From positions 1-52,114 of the forward strand of contig JAZMZG010000036.1 in assembly GCA_045585835.1 (NCBI GenBank): a stretch of DNA of 52,114 nucleotides, in the 5' to 3' direction. Below, in pieces: positions 8,187 to 15,253 of the stretch; within the stretch, counting starts at the first letter, position 1, and the number at the start of each line of letters is the position of its first letter. The notes beneath the pieces are model-generated. The model worked only from the letters and a program-made list of their open reading frames with translations. It did not search any database and was not told where the DNA came from. The position numbers were made by a program, and so were the translations under genes. This stretch comes from CALCTE01 sp045585835 (GTDB taxonomy: Bacteria; Bacillota; Clostridia; Oscillospirales; CAG-272).

Positions 8187-9061
8187 CACGGTCTCTCCAA
8201 GCTTATCTTGCCTATTTTTGCACTGCGGAATTCCTCGATAAGTATATTCGATATCCTCGTCTCGTCTATCTGCCCGCCGCCGACAAGACAACCCCGCTTC
8301 TTGCCTAAAAGAAGCAAGGTGTCGTATCCGCTCTCGCAAGCATCAAGCTCATCGGCCGTAAGCTTGAAGCGTGAGCATAAAAGCTCGGGGTAGAGCTTTT
8401 TAAGGCGCGAGCAGAGGATTACCGCAAGCTCTTCTATATCAAGTATCTCATCCTTGATGGCACCCGTCAAAGCAAGGCTCTGTCCTACCGTCTGATCCTC
8501 GAATTTCGGCCAAAGCACGCCCGGCATATCAAGTAAATCCACGCCGTATTCGCTTTTGAGCCATTGTTTCGTTTTTGTGACGCCGGGACGGTTTTCAGCC
8601 TTCGCCTTCTTGCCACCGCAAAGAGTATTGATAAACGTGCTTTTTCCGACGTTGGGGATTCCCACTACCATAGCAGTAACGGCTCTTCCGCTCATTCCCT
8701 TTTCGTTGTATCTTTTTATTACGTGCGCTACCGTTTCCTTTATTGCGGGAACGATGTTTTTCACGTTATATCCTGTTATAAAATCACAGAAGATACAGGT
8801 GTTGCCTTTATCTTTATAATATTTTTCCCATTCCTTGCATACCGAGGGGTCGGCAAGGGTGGATTTTGACAAAAGCACCAATTTCGGCTTTGTGCCGATT
8901 ATTTTATCTATTTCGGGATTTTTGGAAGCAAAAGGAATTCTTGCGTCAAGCACCTCTATTACAAGGTCAACGCTTCCAAGACTTTCTTTTATGATTCTTC
9001 TGGTTTTTGCCATGTGGCCGGGAAACCAGTTGATAGTTGTCTTTGGTAAAAGCTCTTCCAT
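8186..9061 (-). CDS. rbgA: RbgA/YlqF, ribosome biogenesis GTPase
   Basis: Circularly permuted GTPase required for late 50S subunit assembly. The permuted motif order is visible: G4-like SKSTLADPSV near residue 67, then the G1 P-loop GIPNVGKSTFINTLCG near 133, then G3 DMPGVLWPKF near 178. The N-terminal WFPGHMAKTRR is the family signature. The length of 291 residues is normal. It is encoded between lepB (10-base gap) and rnhB (one-base overlap), so it shares a transcript with secretion and nucleic-acid genes. It lies next to the ribosomal cluster it serves. Confidence 0.95.
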   Translation of the reverse strand: MEELLPKTTINWFPGHMAKTRRIIKESLGSVDLVIEVLDARIPFASKNPEIDKIIGTKPKLVLLSKSTLADPSVCKEWEKYYKDKGNTCIFCDFITGYNVKNIVPAIKETVAHVIKRYNEKGMSGRAVTAMVVGIPNVGKSTFINTLCGGKKAKAENRPGVTKTKQWLKSEYGVDLLDMPGVLWPKFEDQTVGQSLALTGAIKDEILDIEELAVILCSRLKKLYPELLCSRFKLTADELDACESGYDTLLLLGKKRGCLVGGGQIDETRISNILIEEFRSAKIGKISLERP

Positions 9062-9071
9062 CCTTTATACC

Positions 9072-9677
9072 TCATTTTCGTTCTTGATACAGAGTGCCGA
9101 TTTTTTCCATAGGCCAAAGTCTGAATACCGCTTTGCCTATTATCTCGCTTTCCTTAAAGCAGCCTCTTGAGCGGCTGTCCGTCGAATGCGCTCTGTTGTC
9201 ACCCATAGCAAATATCTCGCCTTCGCCTACGGTAAGCGGATATCTCGCTGACTGCTCAAAGCCCATCGGTCCGTCTCCCTCACGGTTGACGTATTCTTCG
9301 TTTTCGTATATTATTACTTCTCCCTCTTTAGTCGTCACGGTCGTTACCCAATTTTCAAAATCTATCTCGACCGTGTCACCTTCAAGGGCGATTATTCTCT
9401 TAATTATCGGTTCTGCGAATTTATCCGTATCGATTACGACGATATCTCCCCTTTCGGGAGTGTAAAACATAGAGCTTATTATAAGCTTTTGTCCATTGTA
9501 TAACGTGTAATCCATAGAAGGTCCCGAAACCGTGACTACCTTAAACATAAAGGTAAACACGAACGCAACGAAACAAAATGCAAAAATTACGGTTTCTGCC
9601 CACTCAAAAAACGTGCTTACCGCCTTCTTTGCAAAACAGGGGCTTTTATCTTTTTGTACGTCTTTGGTGTTTTCCAT
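9072..9677 (-). CDS. lepB: signal peptidase I
   Basis: Membrane-bound serine/lysine protease removing signal peptides from exported proteins. One N-terminal transmembrane segment spans about residues 28-52. The nucleophile motif is GPSMDYTLYNG near residue 55 (Asp where Pro is common), the general-base lysine lies in IIKRIIALEGD near 92, and the box E motif is GDNRAHSTDSRSRG near 158. It has 201 residues. A GGAGG site sits five bases before the ATG. A terminator separates it from rplS, so lepB and the genes after it probably depend on readthrough or an unseen promoter. Confidence 0.95.
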   Translation of the reverse strand: MENTKDVQKDKSPCFAKKAVSTFFEWAETVIFAFCFVAFVFTFMFKVVTVSGPSMDYTLYNGQKLIISSMFYTPERGDIVVIDTDKFAEPIIKRIIALEGDTVEIDFENWVTTVTTKEGEVIIYENEEYVNREGDGPMGFEQSARYPLTVGEGEIFAMGDNRAHSTDSRSRGCFKESEIIGKAVFRLWPMEKIGTLYQERK

Positions 9678-9706
9678 ACGAACCTCCTATTTCAAAAAAT
9701 GTCAAA

Positions 9707-9730
9707 AGGGCAGGCAAAAGCGCCTGCCCT
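9707..9730 (-). terminator. terminator between rplS and lepB
   Basis: AGGGCAGGC and GCCTGCCCT pair with a six-base loop. On the minus strand they are followed by TTTTGACATTTTTT, an interrupted U-tract. It probably sets a high rplS to lepB ratio through partial termination. Confidence 0.8.
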
Positions 9731-9737
9731 ACAGCAA

Positions 9738-10097
9738 TTAGTCTTTCTTTGCGTTTTCGATGAGCTCTTTAACCTTTGCGCTCTTACCGGTTCTTTCACG
9801 AAGATAATAAAGCTTCGCACGGCGAACCTTACCGATTCTCGTGTTTTCAACTTTAACAACGTTGGGAGAATGAACGGGGAACGTCTTTTCTACGCCTACG
9901 CCGTACGCAATTCTTCTTACTGTAAAGGTTTCAGAAAGTCCGCCACCGCGCTTTGCGATAACAGTTCCTTCGAAAATCTGAATTCTCTCTCTCTGTCCTT
10001 CTTTAATCTTGCAGTGTACCTTTACGTTGTTACCTACAACGATGTTGGGTACCTCTGTTTTAAGTTGCTCGTTTGTAAAAGCTTTAATGAAATCCAT
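9738..10097 (-). CDS. rplS: ribosomal protein L19
   Basis: A 119-residue 50S protein at the subunit interface. The family pattern is clear: VHCKIKEGQRERIQIFEGTV near residues 29-48, the RRGGGLSETFTVRRI-like stretch and FPVHSPNVVKVE. An AAAGGAGG ribosome binding site precedes the ATG. The gene has its own promoter (10194-10222), a structured leader and a terminator, so it is a regulated unit separate from the alpha operon upstream. In many Firmicutes it follows rimM-trmD; those genes are absent here. Confidence 0.97.
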   Translation of the reverse strand: MDFIKAFTNEQLKTEVPNIVVGNNVKVHCKIKEGQRERIQIFEGTVIAKRGGGLSETFTVRRIAYGVGVEKTFPVHSPNVVKVENTRIGKVRRAKLYYLRERTGKSAKVKELIENAKKD

Positions 10098-10111
10098 TAT
10101 TGCTTCCTCCT

Positions 10112-10187
10112 TTCATTTTATAAAGGTCGAAAAGCGTTCATGCAGAGCTGCGCAGCGGACCGCTTCCATAATCTGTATTTTAAAGTT
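10112..10187 (-). ncRNA. probable L19 leader (rplS autoregulatory mRNA leader)
   Basis: The 5' untranslated region of rplS contains GGAAGCGGTCCGCTGCGCAG, then a GCATGAACGCTT segment, able to form AAGCG/CGCTT around an inner GCTG/CAGC hairpin. Its place directly before rplS, its size and the CGGTCC and TGAACGCTT elements resemble the L19 leader known upstream of rplS in low-GC Gram-positive bacteria. That element is thought to be bound by L19. I recognise it by pattern only. Confidence 0.6.
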
Positions 10188-10193
10188 CAAGTT

Positions 10194-10222
10194 ATTGTAT
10201 CACATCGCAAGACGGAATGCAA
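10194..10222 (-). promoter_or_regulatory. sigma-A promoter of rplS
   Basis: On the minus strand the -35 is TTGCAT (10217-10222) and the -10 is TACAAT (10194-10199), with a 17-base spacer. Both hexamers, the spacing and the preceding TGTGA are the same as in the S10-operon promoter at 26001-26029. Confidence 0.8.
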
Positions 10223-10242
10223 TACCTTTTTTCTGCGTTCCC

Positions 10243-10271
10243 CTCGGAGTAGGCGATTTGCTTACTCCGAG
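10243..10271 (-). terminator. hairpin after rplQ, end of the alpha operon
   Basis: A nine-base perfect stem (CTCGGAGTA with TACTCCGAG) has an 11-base loop and lies 15 bases after the rplQ stop. It is followed by GGGGAACGCAG rather than a U-tract, so it may stabilise the 3' end or be a weak terminator rather than a canonical intrinsic one. Confidence 0.45.
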
Positions 10272-10285
10272 CGGACTTTAAAAGC

Positions 10286-10696
10286 TTATTCAGCTGCCTC
10301 TGCCTTCTTTGCGGACTTTTTATCCTTCTTTGCGGCGAGACGTACTTCTCTGTTGCCCATAAGCTCGATAAGTGCCATTTCAGCACCGTCGCCGCGGCGG
10401 GGACCAAGCTTAACGATAGTAGTGTAACCACCGTTGCGGTCAGCATATTTGGGGGCGATCTCGTCAAAGAGCTTCTTTGCAACGGTTTCGTTTGTAATGA
10501 AAGCCATTGCCTTTCTCTTTGCAGCAAGGTTGTTTGCCTTGCCGAGTGTAATCATTTTATCTGTCAGAGCCTGTACTTCCTTTGCACGATAAAGAGTTGT
10601 TTCGATAGCACCCTTATCAAGCAAATAGGTTACAAGCGCTCTCAGCATTGCCATTCTGTGCTCGGTAGGTCTGCCGAGCTTTCTGTTACCGGACAT
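10286..10696 (-). CDS. rplQ: ribosomal protein L17
   Basis: A 50S protein near the tunnel exit, 136 residues. The N terminus (RKLGRPTEHRMAMLRALVTY) and the GGYTTIVKLGPRRGDGAEMALIEL segment are typical. The C-terminal tail (AAKKDKKSAKKAEAAE) is lysine/alanine-rich, a short echo of the trigger factor tail. It is the last gene of the alpha operon, downstream of rpoA. Confidence 0.97.
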   Translation of the reverse strand: MSGNRKLGRPTEHRMAMLRALVTYLLDKGAIETTLYRAKEVQALTDKMITLGKANNLAAKRKAMAFITNETVAKKLFDEIAPKYADRNGGYTTIVKLGPRRGDGAEMALIELMGNREVRLAAKKDKKSAKKAEAAE

Positions 10697-10731
10697 TGCT
10701 ATTACCTCCTATTTTGGATTAGTGCAGATTA

Positions 10732-11685
10732 TTAGTCGTCGTTCTTCTTTAAGGAAACACCCAGAGTGTCCAATTTCTGAATTACTTCCTCAAGAGACTT
10801 CTTACCGAGGTTACGCACTCTTATCATATCTTCCTCGGTTCTGTTAATAAGGTCTTCAACTGTGCTTATTCCGGCACGCTTGAGGCAGTTGAAGGAACGT
10901 ACGGAAAGGTCGAGCTCTTCAATAGTCGTACTGAGGATCTGTTCCTTTACGGTTTCCTTGCGTTCTACCATGATCTCTGCCTTGCGAGCTTCGTCTGAAA
11001 GCTCTACAAAGAGATTGAGATGCTTTGTAAGTATCTTTGCGCCCAAGGAAACGGCCTCGCTTGCCGTTATTATTCCGTTGGTCTGCACCTCAAAAGTAAG
11101 CTTGTCGTAATCCGTAATGTTGCCGACACGCGTATTTTCAACCGTGTAGTTTGCTTTGTACACGGGTGTGAAAATAGAGTCGGTATAAATTACGCCCAAA
11201 ACATTGGAAGCTGCGTTGTTCTTGTTCTTTTCAGCCGGAACATATCCACGGCCGTGATCAAAAGTAAGTTCCATATAGAAATGCTCTGAGCCCGAGAGTG
11301 TTGCGATATGGTGCTCGGGATTCATTATCTCAATCTCAGCATCAGTCTTGATATCGCCTGCGGTAACAACCTTGTCACCCGTGATATCAATGCAAACGGT
11401 CTTGGGTTCTTCAATGTGAAGGCTTGCGATTATACCCTTCACATTAAGCACGATTTGGGTTACATCTTCTTTGACGCCGGGTATGGTGGATATTTCATGG
11501 GATACTCCGTCAATACGAATCGACGTTACGGCAACTCCCGATAGGGATGACAGGAGAATTCTTCTGAGTGAATTACCCAATGTAATTCCATTTCCTCTCT
11601 CAAGGGGCTCAACGATAAACTTACCGTAAGAACCGTTAGCGTTAGCCTCAACGCTTGTTATATTGGGCTTCTCTATTTCTATCAT
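10732..11685 (-). CDS. rpoA: RNA polymerase alpha subunit
   Basis: A 317-residue subunit that dimerises to nucleate the polymerase and contacts UP elements and activators. The N-terminal domain holds EPLERGNGITLGNSLRRILL near residues 27-46. After a linker near 235, the C-terminal domain shows LDLSVRSFNCLKRAGI and EDMIRVRNLGKKSLEEV, the helix-hairpin-helix DNA-binding surface. A GAAGGAGG site precedes the ATG. It lies in the usual place between rpsD and rplQ. Confidence 0.98.
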   Translation of the reverse strand: MIEIEKPNITSVEANANGSYGKFIVEPLERGNGITLGNSLRRILLSSLSGVAVTSIRIDGVSHEISTIPGVKEDVTQIVLNVKGIIASLHIEEPKTVCIDITGDKVVTAGDIKTDAEIEIMNPEHHIATLSGSEHFYMELTFDHGRGYVPAEKNKNNAASNVLGVIYTDSIFTPVYKANYTVENTRVGNITDYDKLTFEVQTNGIITASEAVSLGAKILTKHLNLFVELSDEARKAEIMVERKETVKEQILSTTIEELDLSVRSFNCLKRAGISTVEDLINRTEEDMIRVRNLGKKSLEEVIQKLDTLGVSLKKNDD

Positions 11686-11739
11686 CTGTTATACCCTCCT
11701 TCAAATTTAAGTATTGCGCAGTAATACACGAAAAATATA

Positions 11740-12366
11740 TTATCTGGAATACAACTCGACGATCAAAGACTCCGTGAACTCAAAGTCAACGTCGCTTCTC
11801 TGAGGAAGTGCGTTAAGCTTTGCACTGAGATTTTCCTTATCAACCTCAAGCCACTTGGGGAAGAGCTTGTTGTCAATGTTAGAAAGGATAGCCTTGAACT
11901 TTTCGGAAGCCTTGCTCTTGTCCTTGAGTGCAACTACATCGTTTGCGCTGCAAAGGATAGAGGGAATGTTGGCCTTGTGTCCGTTAAGTGTGAAGTGGCC
12001 GTGGCGTACGAGCTGACGTGCTTCACGTCTGGACTCTGCCATGCCCATTCTGTAAACTACGTTGTCAAGACGTCTTTCAAGTAAAACGAGGAGGTTTTCA
12101 CCTGCCTGACCTTCCTTCTTGGAAGCAATCTTGAAGTAGTTTGCAAACTGCTTCTCGGGCACTCCGTAATATCTCTTTGCCTTCTGCTTCTCACGAAGCT
12201 GCATACCGTACTCGCTAACCTTTTTGCGACCCGTTCCGTGCTGACCGGGTGCCTGTGCTCTACGGCTTACTGCGCATTTATCCGAATAGCATCTGTCGCC
12301 CTTGAGGAAAAGCTTTGTGCCTTCTCTGCGGCAAAGTCTGCATGCGGGACCTGTATATCTTGCCAT
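11740..12366 (-). CDS. rpsD: ribosomal protein S4, zinc-binding (C+) form
   Basis: Primary 16S-binding protein that starts 30S assembly, 208 residues. The N terminus carries CRLC then, after 15 residues, C-x4-C (residues near 9, 12, 26 and 31), the zinc-binding version. The RNA-binding S4 domain is seen in ERRLDNVVYRMGMAESRREA near 93. In several bacteria S4 represses its own operon at the translation level. I did not identify a defined S4 target structure here. Confidence 0.97.
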   Translation of the reverse strand: MARYTGPACRLCRREGTKLFLKGDRCYSDKCAVSRRAQAPGQHGTGRKKVSEYGMQLREKQKAKRYYGVPEKQFANYFKIASKKEGQAGENLLVLLERRLDNVVYRMGMAESRREARQLVRHGHFTLNGHKANIPSILCSANDVVALKDKSKASEKFKAILSNIDNKLFPKWLEVDKENLSAKLNALPQRSDVDFEFTESLIVELYSR

Positions 12367-12385
12367 TAGTATTTACCTCCTAAAA

Positions 12386-12778
12386 TTATACACGTCTTCT
12401 CTTGGGCGGTCTGCAACCGTTGTGAGGAATCGGTGTTACATCTTTGATGCTTGTAATTTCAAGACCTGCTGCTTGGAGAGCTCTGATGGCAGACTCTCTG
12501 CCCTGTCCGGGGCCTTTAACAAATACATCAACACTCTTGAGGCCGTGCTCTATTGCGGCCTTCGCTGCTGTCTCTGCAGCCATCTGTGCTGCAAAGGGAG
12601 TTGACTTTCTTGAACCCTTAAATCCGAGTTCACCTGCCGATGCCCAAGAAATCGTGTTTCCGTTAACATCGGTAAGAGTGATGATGGAGTTGTTGAAGGT
12701 TGAACGGATATGTGCCGTTCCTTTTTCGATGTTTTTGCGCTCGCGGCGCTTTCTTACAACTTTCTTAGCTGTTGCCAT
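12386..12778 (-). CDS. rpsK: ribosomal protein S11
   Basis: A 130-residue platform protein of the 30S subunit. Signature segments are IRSTFNNSIITLTDVNGNTI near residue 25, KGPGQGRESAIRALQAAGLE near 88, and the C-terminal HNGCRPPKRRRV. It lies between rpsM (11-base gap) and rpsD in the alpha operon. Confidence 0.98.
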   Translation of the reverse strand: MATAKKVVRKRRERKNIEKGTAHIRSTFNNSIITLTDVNGNTISWASAGELGFKGSRKSTPFAAQMAAETAAKAAIEHGLKSVDVFVKGPGQGRESAIRALQAAGLEITSIKDVTPIPHNGCRPPKRRRV

Positions 12779-12789
12779 GTTCTCACTCC

Positions 12790-13158
12790 TTATTTCTTCT
12801 TGTTGGCTACGGTCTTAACCTTGCCCTTACGAGTTCTTGCGTTTGTTTTGCTTCTCTGTCCTCTGACAGGAAGACCCTTTCTGTGACGAACGCCTCTGTA
12901 GCAGCCGATTTCGATAAGACGTTTAATGTTCATATCGGTATCTCTGCGTAAGTCACCTTCTACCAAATACTCGTGCTCAATTACCTCACGAAGCTTGGAA
13001 ACCTCTGCTTCGGTAAGATTCTTAGCTCTTGTATCGGGATTGATGCCCGTCTTTTCGAGAATCTTGTTAGATGTTGTTCTGCCGATACCGTAAATATAGG
13101 TAAGAGCGATTTCAACTCTCTTCTCGTTGGGAATATCTACACCTGCTATACGTGCCAT
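12790..13158 (-). CDS. rpsM: ribosomal protein S13
   Basis: A 122-residue 30S head protein that contacts the P-site tRNA and forms intersubunit bridges. It begins with the canonical MARIAGVDIPNEKRVEIALT and contains a YGIGRTTSNKILEKTGI helix-hairpin-helix region and a basic C-terminal tail (RTRKGKVKTVANKKK). It follows rpmJ in the alpha operon. Confidence 0.98.
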   Translation of the reverse strand: MARIAGVDIPNEKRVEIALTYIYGIGRTTSNKILEKTGINPDTRAKNLTEAEVSKLREVIEHEYLVEGDLRRDTDMNIKRLIEIGCYRGVRHRKGLPVRGQRSKTNARTRKGKVKTVANKKK

Positions 13159-13179
13159 TACGTTGCACCTCCTTTATAA

Positions 13180-13293
13180 TCAGCCTTGCTTCTGCTTGTG
13201 CTTGGGGTTTTTGCAAATTACCATTACAACGCCCTTGCGCTTAATGATCTTGCATTTTTCGCAAATCGGTTTAACTGAAGGTCTAACTTTCAT
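13180..13293 (-). CDS. rpmJ: ribosomal protein L36, zinc-binding (C+) form
   Basis: A 37-residue 50S protein, encoded in a short frame between infA and rpsM. It begins MKVRPSVKPICEKCKIIKRK and has Cys11, Cys14, Cys27 and His32, the C-C-C-H zinc knuckle of the C+ form. A GGAG-like site (AAAGGAGC) precedes the ATG. The infA-rpmJ-rpsM order is the standard one. Confidence 0.97.
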   Translation of the reverse strand: MKVRPSVKPICEKCKIIKRKGVVMVICKNPKHKQKQG

Positions 13294-13319
13294 TGTTTGC
13301 TCCTTTCACTCGTCGTGCG

Positions 13320-13547
13320 TTATTTCGCACGCCAGGTAATTCTGCCCTTCGTGACATCGTACACCGATACCTCGATTGTAACCTTGTCACCCGGGAGAAT
13401 TCTTATATAATTCATACGAAGCTTTCCGGATATGTGAGCGAGAACTATCGCTCCGTTGGGAAGCTTAACTTTAAACTGTGCATTGGGTAACGCCTCTACG
13501 ACAGTACCCTCAAATTCCATTACATCATCCTTAGGCAGAATAATCAC
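13320..13547 (-). CDS. infA: translation initiation factor IF-1
   Basis: A single OB-fold protein that binds the A site during initiation. The body matches the family (EGTVVEALPNAQFKVKLPNG, then HISGKLRMNYIRILPGDKVT). The N terminus is MIILPKDDVMEF instead of the common MSKEDVIEM, giving 75 residues rather than 72. The start is supported by a four-base ATGA overlap with the KOW gene upstream. Confidence 0.97.
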   Translation of the reverse strand: MIILPKDDVMEFEGTVVEALPNAQFKVKLPNGAIVLAHISGKLRMNYIRILPGDKVTIEVSVYDVTKGRITWRAK

Positions 13548-13858
13548 CCCTTTGGTTTGTAGTGTCGAGCTCTTAAAACGGAAAAATCAAAGTCAAATTC
13601 CGCAAGACTCACTCGTAGCTCATCATCTGTGCCAAATCTGTGAAGCTCTCCTATTTTCCGAAGATGCAAGGTCTTTTTTAACTTCATATTGCCAAGTGTA
13701 CGGCTTTTCCCATCCGCTATAAGCACGTATGGTTTTTTTAAGACCTCGATTATCGCAAATATTCTCCCTTTATCACGGCCTGCTACGGATACGACCGCAT
13801 CGCCGACCGAGAAAACATCGTTAGCTTCAGATTTTAGCATCTTTTCAATTCCCGTCAT
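13544..13858 (-). CDS. KOW-domain RNA-binding protein (L14e/L24-like)
   Basis: A 104-residue protein with a KOW-like core near residues 17-60 (VFSVGDAVVSVAGRDKGRIF, then YVLIADGKSRTLGNMKLKK). Clostridia often have such a gene between map and infA, annotated as a KOW-domain or L14E/L6E/L27E-type protein, but its function is not established. Its place in the spc operon suggests a ribosome- or RNA-associated role. It overlaps both neighbours by four bases, implying tight translational coupling. Confidence 0.85.
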   Translation of the reverse strand: MTGIEKMLKSEANDVFSVGDAVVSVAGRDKGRIFAIIEVLKKPYVLIADGKSRTLGNMKLKKTLHLRKIGELHRFGTDDELRVSLAEFDFDFSVLRARHYKPKG

Positions 13859-14601
13859 ACTTTTGTAAGCAATATCGGCCCGTTATCGCTGATAGCTATA
13901 CTGTGCTCGTAATGAGCGGACAGCTTTCTATCTGACGTGAGGACCGTCCATCCGTCGTTAAGAACCACTACGTCCGACGTGCCCATATTCACCATAGGCT
14001 CAACGGCGAGTGTCATTCCCTCAACAAGACGTATTCCGTGTCCCGCTTTGCCGAAATTCGGCACTTCGGGGTCTTCGTGAAGCTCTCTTCCGACTCCGTG
14101 TCCGACAAATTTTCGAACTACGGAATAACCCTTCCCCGCCACGTGACTTTCAACGGCGTTGCCTATGTCACCTATTCGGTTTCCGGGGAACGCAACCTTC
14201 ATTGCTTCGTAAAAGCTTTCTTCGGTAGCTTCAATAAGTTCGCGAGCTTCTTCCGATATCTTGCCTACCGCAAAAGTAGCGGCGCAGTCTCCTGTAAAGC
14301 CCTTATAGAAAGCGCCTACGTCTATTTTGACGATGTCGCCCTCGACAAGCTCTCTGTCGGAGGGTATTCCGTGTATCACCTGCTCATTGACACTGATACA
14401 CGCACTGCCGGGAAATCCGCCGTATCCCAAAAAAGTGGGACGTGCACCGCATTTCTCGATAAATTTGCGTATCTTCATATCAATTGCCTTGGTGGTGACA
14501 CCCGGCATTACTGCTTCACCGCCCACCAGCAGCGCTTCGCCGGTTATTTTGCCGGCATCGCGCATACTGATAAGCTCTTGACTGTTTTTGATCTTGATCA
14601 T
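13855..14601 (-). CDS. map: methionine aminopeptidase, type I
   Basis: Removes the N-terminal methionine from new proteins. At 248 residues it is the short type without an N-terminal zinc extension. Metal ligands can be placed: Asp in KIDVGAFYKG (near 94) and GDCAATF (near 105), His in GHGVGRELHEDP (near 168), Glu in LAVEPMVN (near 201) and Glu in HYEHSIAI (near 232). It overlaps adk and the KOW gene by four bases each. Confidence 0.97.
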   Translation of the reverse strand: MIKIKNSQELISMRDAGKITGEALLVGGEAVMPGVTTKAIDMKIRKFIEKCGARPTFLGYGGFPGSACISVNEQVIHGIPSDRELVEGDIVKIDVGAFYKGFTGDCAATFAVGKISEEARELIEATEESFYEAMKVAFPGNRIGDIGNAVESHVAGKGYSVVRKFVGHGVGRELHEDPEVPNFGKAGHGIRLVEGMTLAVEPMVNMGTSDVVVLNDGWTVLTSDRKLSAHYEHSIAISDNGPILLTKV

Positions 14602-15239
14602 TTCAATTTTTCCTCAATGGCAGCGAAGGTTCTCTTCGTAACCTCGCCGACATCTCCGAGAGAATCGACAGAAATGAGCTTTCCCTTATTGGCATAATAC
14701 TCAATAAGAGGCTCTGTTTTGCTGTGATATACTTCAAGTCTGTCCTTTACGATCTCGGGCTTGTCGTCACTTCTGATTCCAAGCTCGCCGCCGCATTTAT
14801 CGCAGCTTATGCCGTCCTTTGTGGGATTACTTACCACGTGGTAAGTCGCACCGCAAGTTTTACAAGCACGTCTTCCGGACATTCTTTCAATGATCACAGC
14901 ATCCTCGATCTCAAAATTCACGGCAAGGACATCCGTATGTCCCATAGCACTCAGTGCCTCTGCTTGAGGCACGGTTCTCGGGAAACCGTCGAGTATAAAG
15001 CCATTTTCACAATCCTTATCCTTCAAACGCTCGTCAACAAGCCTTATTACAAGCTCATCGGGAACCAATGCACCCTTATCCGTATAGGAAAGAGCCTCAA
15101 GTCCGAAGGGAGTCTTTGCTTTGATGGCACCTCTTATAATGTCACCCGTGGAAATTGCGGGGATACCAAAGCGATTAGTGATAAAAGCTGCCTGTGTGCC
15201 CTTACCGGCACCGGGAGCTCCGAGTAATACGAATTTCAT
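14598..15239 (-). CDS. adk: adenylate kinase, zinc-LID form
   Basis: Interconverts ATP + AMP and 2 ADP. The P-loop GAPGAGKGTQAA is at residues 7-18 and the AMP-binding segment GFILDGFPRTVPQAEAL near 81. The LID has two CxxC pairs (CKTCGATYH near 130 and CDKCGG near 150), the zinc-stabilised form usual in Gram-positive bacteria. It has 213 residues. It lies between secY and map, as in Bacillus, and its end overlaps map by four bases. Confidence 0.97.
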   Translation of the reverse strand: MKFVLLGAPGAGKGTQAAFITNRFGIPAISTGDIIRGAIKAKTPFGLEALSYTDKGALVPDELVIRLVDERLKDKDCENGFILDGFPRTVPQAEALSAMGHTDVLAVNFEIEDAVIIERMSGRRACKTCGATYHVVSNPTKDGISCDKCGGELGIRSDDKPEIVKDRLEVYHSKTEPLIEYYANKGKLISVDSLGDVGEVTKRTFAAIEEKLK

Positions 15240-15253
15240 CGCGCACTCTCCGT

